A DNA stretch of 64,000 bases from Gracilimonas sp. (GTDB taxonomy: Bacteria; Bacteroidota; Rhodothermia; Balneolales; Balneolaceae): positions 62,001-126,000 of the forward strand of contig JAKURD010000003.1 of the NCBI GenBank assembly GCA_022450045.1. The letters are read 5' to 3'. Shown here one piece after another: positions 62,450-64,000 of this stretch (position 1 is its first letter; the number at the start of each line of letters is the position of its first letter). The notes beneath the pieces are model-generated. The model was not told the origin of the DNA. It ran no database searches and saw nothing but the letters and a program-made list of their open reading frames with translations. The translations under genes and the position numbers were made by a program.

Positions 62450-63793
62450 ATGTCGAAAAAGAAGTCCCATCCATACCAGCCAGAGCAAGATGTTCACCGG
62501 ATTACCTTGTACAATACGATCTATCCTGAGCATCAGCATACCTCAAGAAAACCGAGGTTATATCTGCATTTCGACTTTGCCTGTTTTTACGCTCAAATCG
62601 AACAGTTGTGGAATAAAATGTATGGGCTTCCGCTCATTGTAGGTGGTTGGAGAAAACAGAACGGACAGGTAAAGGGTATTGTAGCAACGGCCTCGTATGA
62701 AGCCCGGAAGTTTGGCATCAAGACAGGGATGAGTGCCTTCGAAGCTTGGCAGCTTTGTCCGCACGTCTGCATGAAGCAGGTAGACTATGACTCCTACAAG
62801 GCGATCTCCGAGCAAGTGCACTACATCTTTAAAGAGTTTGCCCCGGTGGTAGAGCGCTATAGTATGGACGAGTATTTCATGGAAGTGGATTTCCTGTTAG
62901 ACAAATCAAGGGATGAAATCGAAGCCTTTGCCAAGCGACTTCAGAATAGAATTTACGAGGTGACCAATTTGGTGGGAGCCGTAGGAATAGCCCGAGCCAA
63001 AACCTATTCCAAACTGTGCAGTAGTCTGGATAAGCCCAAAGGCAGAACGCTAATTCTAACCGATGACGATGAGCGAACCAAGATCTGGCCATTGGAACTT
63101 GATGAAGTCTGGGGCGTGGCCCGAAAGCGACATAAACATATTTTAGCCGAAGGCTACAAAACCATAGGCGATGTAGCCCAGCGTGGAAACGAGAAAACCT
63201 TTATGCGACTTTTTGGAGCCAACTTTGGCAAGATGCTCTACCAAACCATTACGGGGCAAGACCAAGGGCGTGTGATGGAAGAGATTTCCGAAGATTACCA
63301 ACTCAAGCAAGGGGTAAGCTATGGCCATACCTTTTCGGAAGGCTCCACGGATCTGGATCGTATTAAGGGGGAGTACGCCATTGCCGTTCAGCATATTTGC
63401 TACCGAATGCGGTCGTATGGTATTCGTGCCAATTCCTTCTTTGGAATGTTTGGCTACAATGATCCGAACTCGCCGGGAGTAGGCTTTCGGTTTGTTACTC
63501 AAGCGCACACCAATATTGACGACTACGTGTACCAAGCTTTAATGGATAAAGTAGAACCGGCCTTAAAAAAAGCGTGTGAGAACGGCATTGAAATACGTAA
63601 CATCGGCCTTGGCACCAAAGAGATCGATAAAACGCAGCAGCTGAACGTATTCTTTCAGGATAACGAGGAGAAGGTTGCGCGAACCAAGGCCATGGATGAG
63701 ATTAAAAACCGATTTGGTCGGCAGTATATCACAAAGGCGAATACCCTAACTCGGGTGAAGGGGAATACGCATTTTTTGGAGAGGAATGCATAA
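62450..63793 (+). CDS. Y-family DNA polymerase (DinB/ImuB-like)
   Basis: The catalytic palm has D in FDFACFYAQIE, IVATASYEARKFGI and the acidic pair in ERYSMDEYFMEVD, then the helix-hairpin-helix part (LDEVWGVARKRHKHI) and a little-finger domain to about 430. Both acidic catalytic motifs are intact, so it should be an active translesion polymerase. The first motif reads FDFACFYA where DinB has DMDAFFA, so it is a divergent branch of the family. No beta-clamp motif is evident. It lies on a mobile island, which may indicate a transferred mutagenesis module. Confidence 0.9.
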   Translation: MSKKKSHPYQPEQDVHRITLYNTIYPEHQHTSRKPRLYLHFDFACFYAQIEQLWNKMYGLPLIVGGWRKQNGQVKGIVATASYEARKFGIKTGMSAFEAWQLCPHVCMKQVDYDSYKAISEQVHYIFKEFAPVVERYSMDEYFMEVDFLLDKSRDEIEAFAKRLQNRIYEVTNLVGAVGIARAKTYSKLCSSLDKPKGRTLILTDDDERTKIWPLELDEVWGVARKRHKHILAEGYKTIGDVAQRGNEKTFMRLFGANFGKMLYQTITGQDQGRVMEEISEDYQLKQGVSYGHTFSEGSTDLDRIKGEYAIAVQHICYRMRSYGIRANSFFGMFGYNDPNSPGVGFRFVTQAHTNIDDYVYQALMDKVEPALKKACENGIEIRNIGLGTKEIDKTQQLNVFFQDNEEKVARTKAMDEIKNRFGRQYITKANTLTRVKGNTHFLERNA

Positions 63794-63877
63794 GCAAAAA
63801 CAATTTGTCCCAATATGTGGTAATAATGTCCTAGTTATAGGTATTCCTTTTTTAAAAAAATGTGATTTAATTTGGTT

Positions 63878-64000
63878 ATGAACAATGTTAAAGCATATAA
63901 AATATTTCCAAATAAAACTGATTGTGTAGTTTTTTTAGAAATACTTAGGTGGAATAGTACTGCAAAGTGCCCCTATTGTATGTCACCAAAATGTTCAAAA
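63878..64000 (+). CDS. IS1595-family transposase, N-terminal fragment at window edge
   Basis: The last 41 codons read MNNVKAYKIFPNKTDCVVF, LEILRWNSTAKCPYC and MSPKCSK. The F-P-x-x-x-x-C start, LRW, and the CPYC zinc-ribbon half match the N-terminus of IS1595-like transposases. The gene continues past 64000, so completeness cannot be judged, and I could not identify an inverted repeat with confidence. Confidence 0.65.
   Translation, partial: MNNVKAYKIFPNKTDCVVFLEILRWNSTAKCPYCMSPKCSK

Larger units (their letters stand above)
47179..64000. mobile_element. Island C: third tRNA-Arg island, right end outside window
   Basis: It begins at att copy 3, followed by a new arm sequence with clustered repeats and a P4-type integrase reading rightward. 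An AlpA-like regulator, replication helicase, iteron region, STAND defence gene and Y-family polymerase follow. No fourth att copy or intact tRNA-Arg appears before the window ends, so the right boundary is unknown. Part of the right side could be chromosomal. Confidence 0.6.

Noticed and set aside
63793..63877. Terminal inverted repeat of the IS1595-like element
   Set aside because: No clear repeat could be recognised with only one end in the window.
1..64000. CRISPR array
   Set aside because: I saw no regularly spaced 20-40 bp repeats with unique spacers, and no cas genes.

Overview
The window looks like a chromosomal hotspot in a marine or halophilic member of the Bacteroidota/Balneolota group. 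Three things suggest this: the AraC-type response regulators, the giant DUF11/SdrD-like surface proteins with an OmpA tail, and the near absence of Shine-Dalgarno sequences with A/T-rich start regions. The assignment is inference from gene style, since no rRNA or marker gene is present.

The organising feature is the 3' end of a tRNA-Arg gene (minus strand, anticodon loop CTTCGGA, anticodon TCG), present in three direct copies at 11-54, 17192-17237 and 47179-47224. Copies 2 and 3 are identical over 46 bp; copy 1 has a few differences. None is followed by a 5' tRNA half, so the intact gene should lie beyond the right edge. The simplest reading is three islands stacked at one tRNA. Island A (about 11-17237) has lost its integrase. 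Island B (17192-47224) is complete, with a tyrosine recombinase beside its right att copy. Island C (from 47179 past 64000) has a P4-type integrase at its left end and runs off the window.

Island A carries a two-component module (AraC-type response regulator, PAS/GAF histidine kinase, single-domain receiver), a decayed phd-vapC pair, and four same-strand genes for exported DUF11/SdrD-like proteins. One of these is a 2109-residue protein with a probable beta-barrel region and an OmpA-like C-terminus.

Island B is an AT-rich defence island. A WYL regulator is divergent from a long rightward block. The block begins with a protein joining a degenerate HsdM-like methyltransferase fold, an HsdS-like segment and a GHKL histidine-kinase-like ATPase. 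It continues with a receiver-domain protein, a PD-(D/E)XK nuclease, HsdM, HsdS, three uncharacterised proteins, an AbiEi/AbiEii toxin-antitoxin pair and HsdR. A near-identical copy of the WYL-gene palindrome precedes a second module, an SMC/RloC-like ATPase plus a membrane PIN-domain protein. A nucleotide-cyclase-like gene and a divergent EVE-like/DUF3883 nuclease follow. The right end holds replication and integration genes (Toprim primase, D5/P4-type helicase, excisionase-like HTH, integrase). A DNA motif based on GCCTAATT recurs through these core genes but I did not see it in the cargo.

Island C has an integrase with clustered repeat sites upstream, an AlpA-like regulator, a replication helicase followed by a 1.1-kb iteron-containing non-coding region, a 407-residue unknown protein next to a 1909-residue DUF4297-nuclease/STAND NTPase (AVAST-like), and a Y-family DNA polymerase divergent from an unknown gene. 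The first 41 codons of an IS1595-type transposase sit at the window edge.

The best candidate for an undescribed system is the operon at 20085-24495. It pairs an apparently inactive methyltransferase/specificity fold, wired to a histidine-kinase-like ATPase, with a receiver protein and a nuclease, directly ahead of an ordinary type I restriction-modification set.
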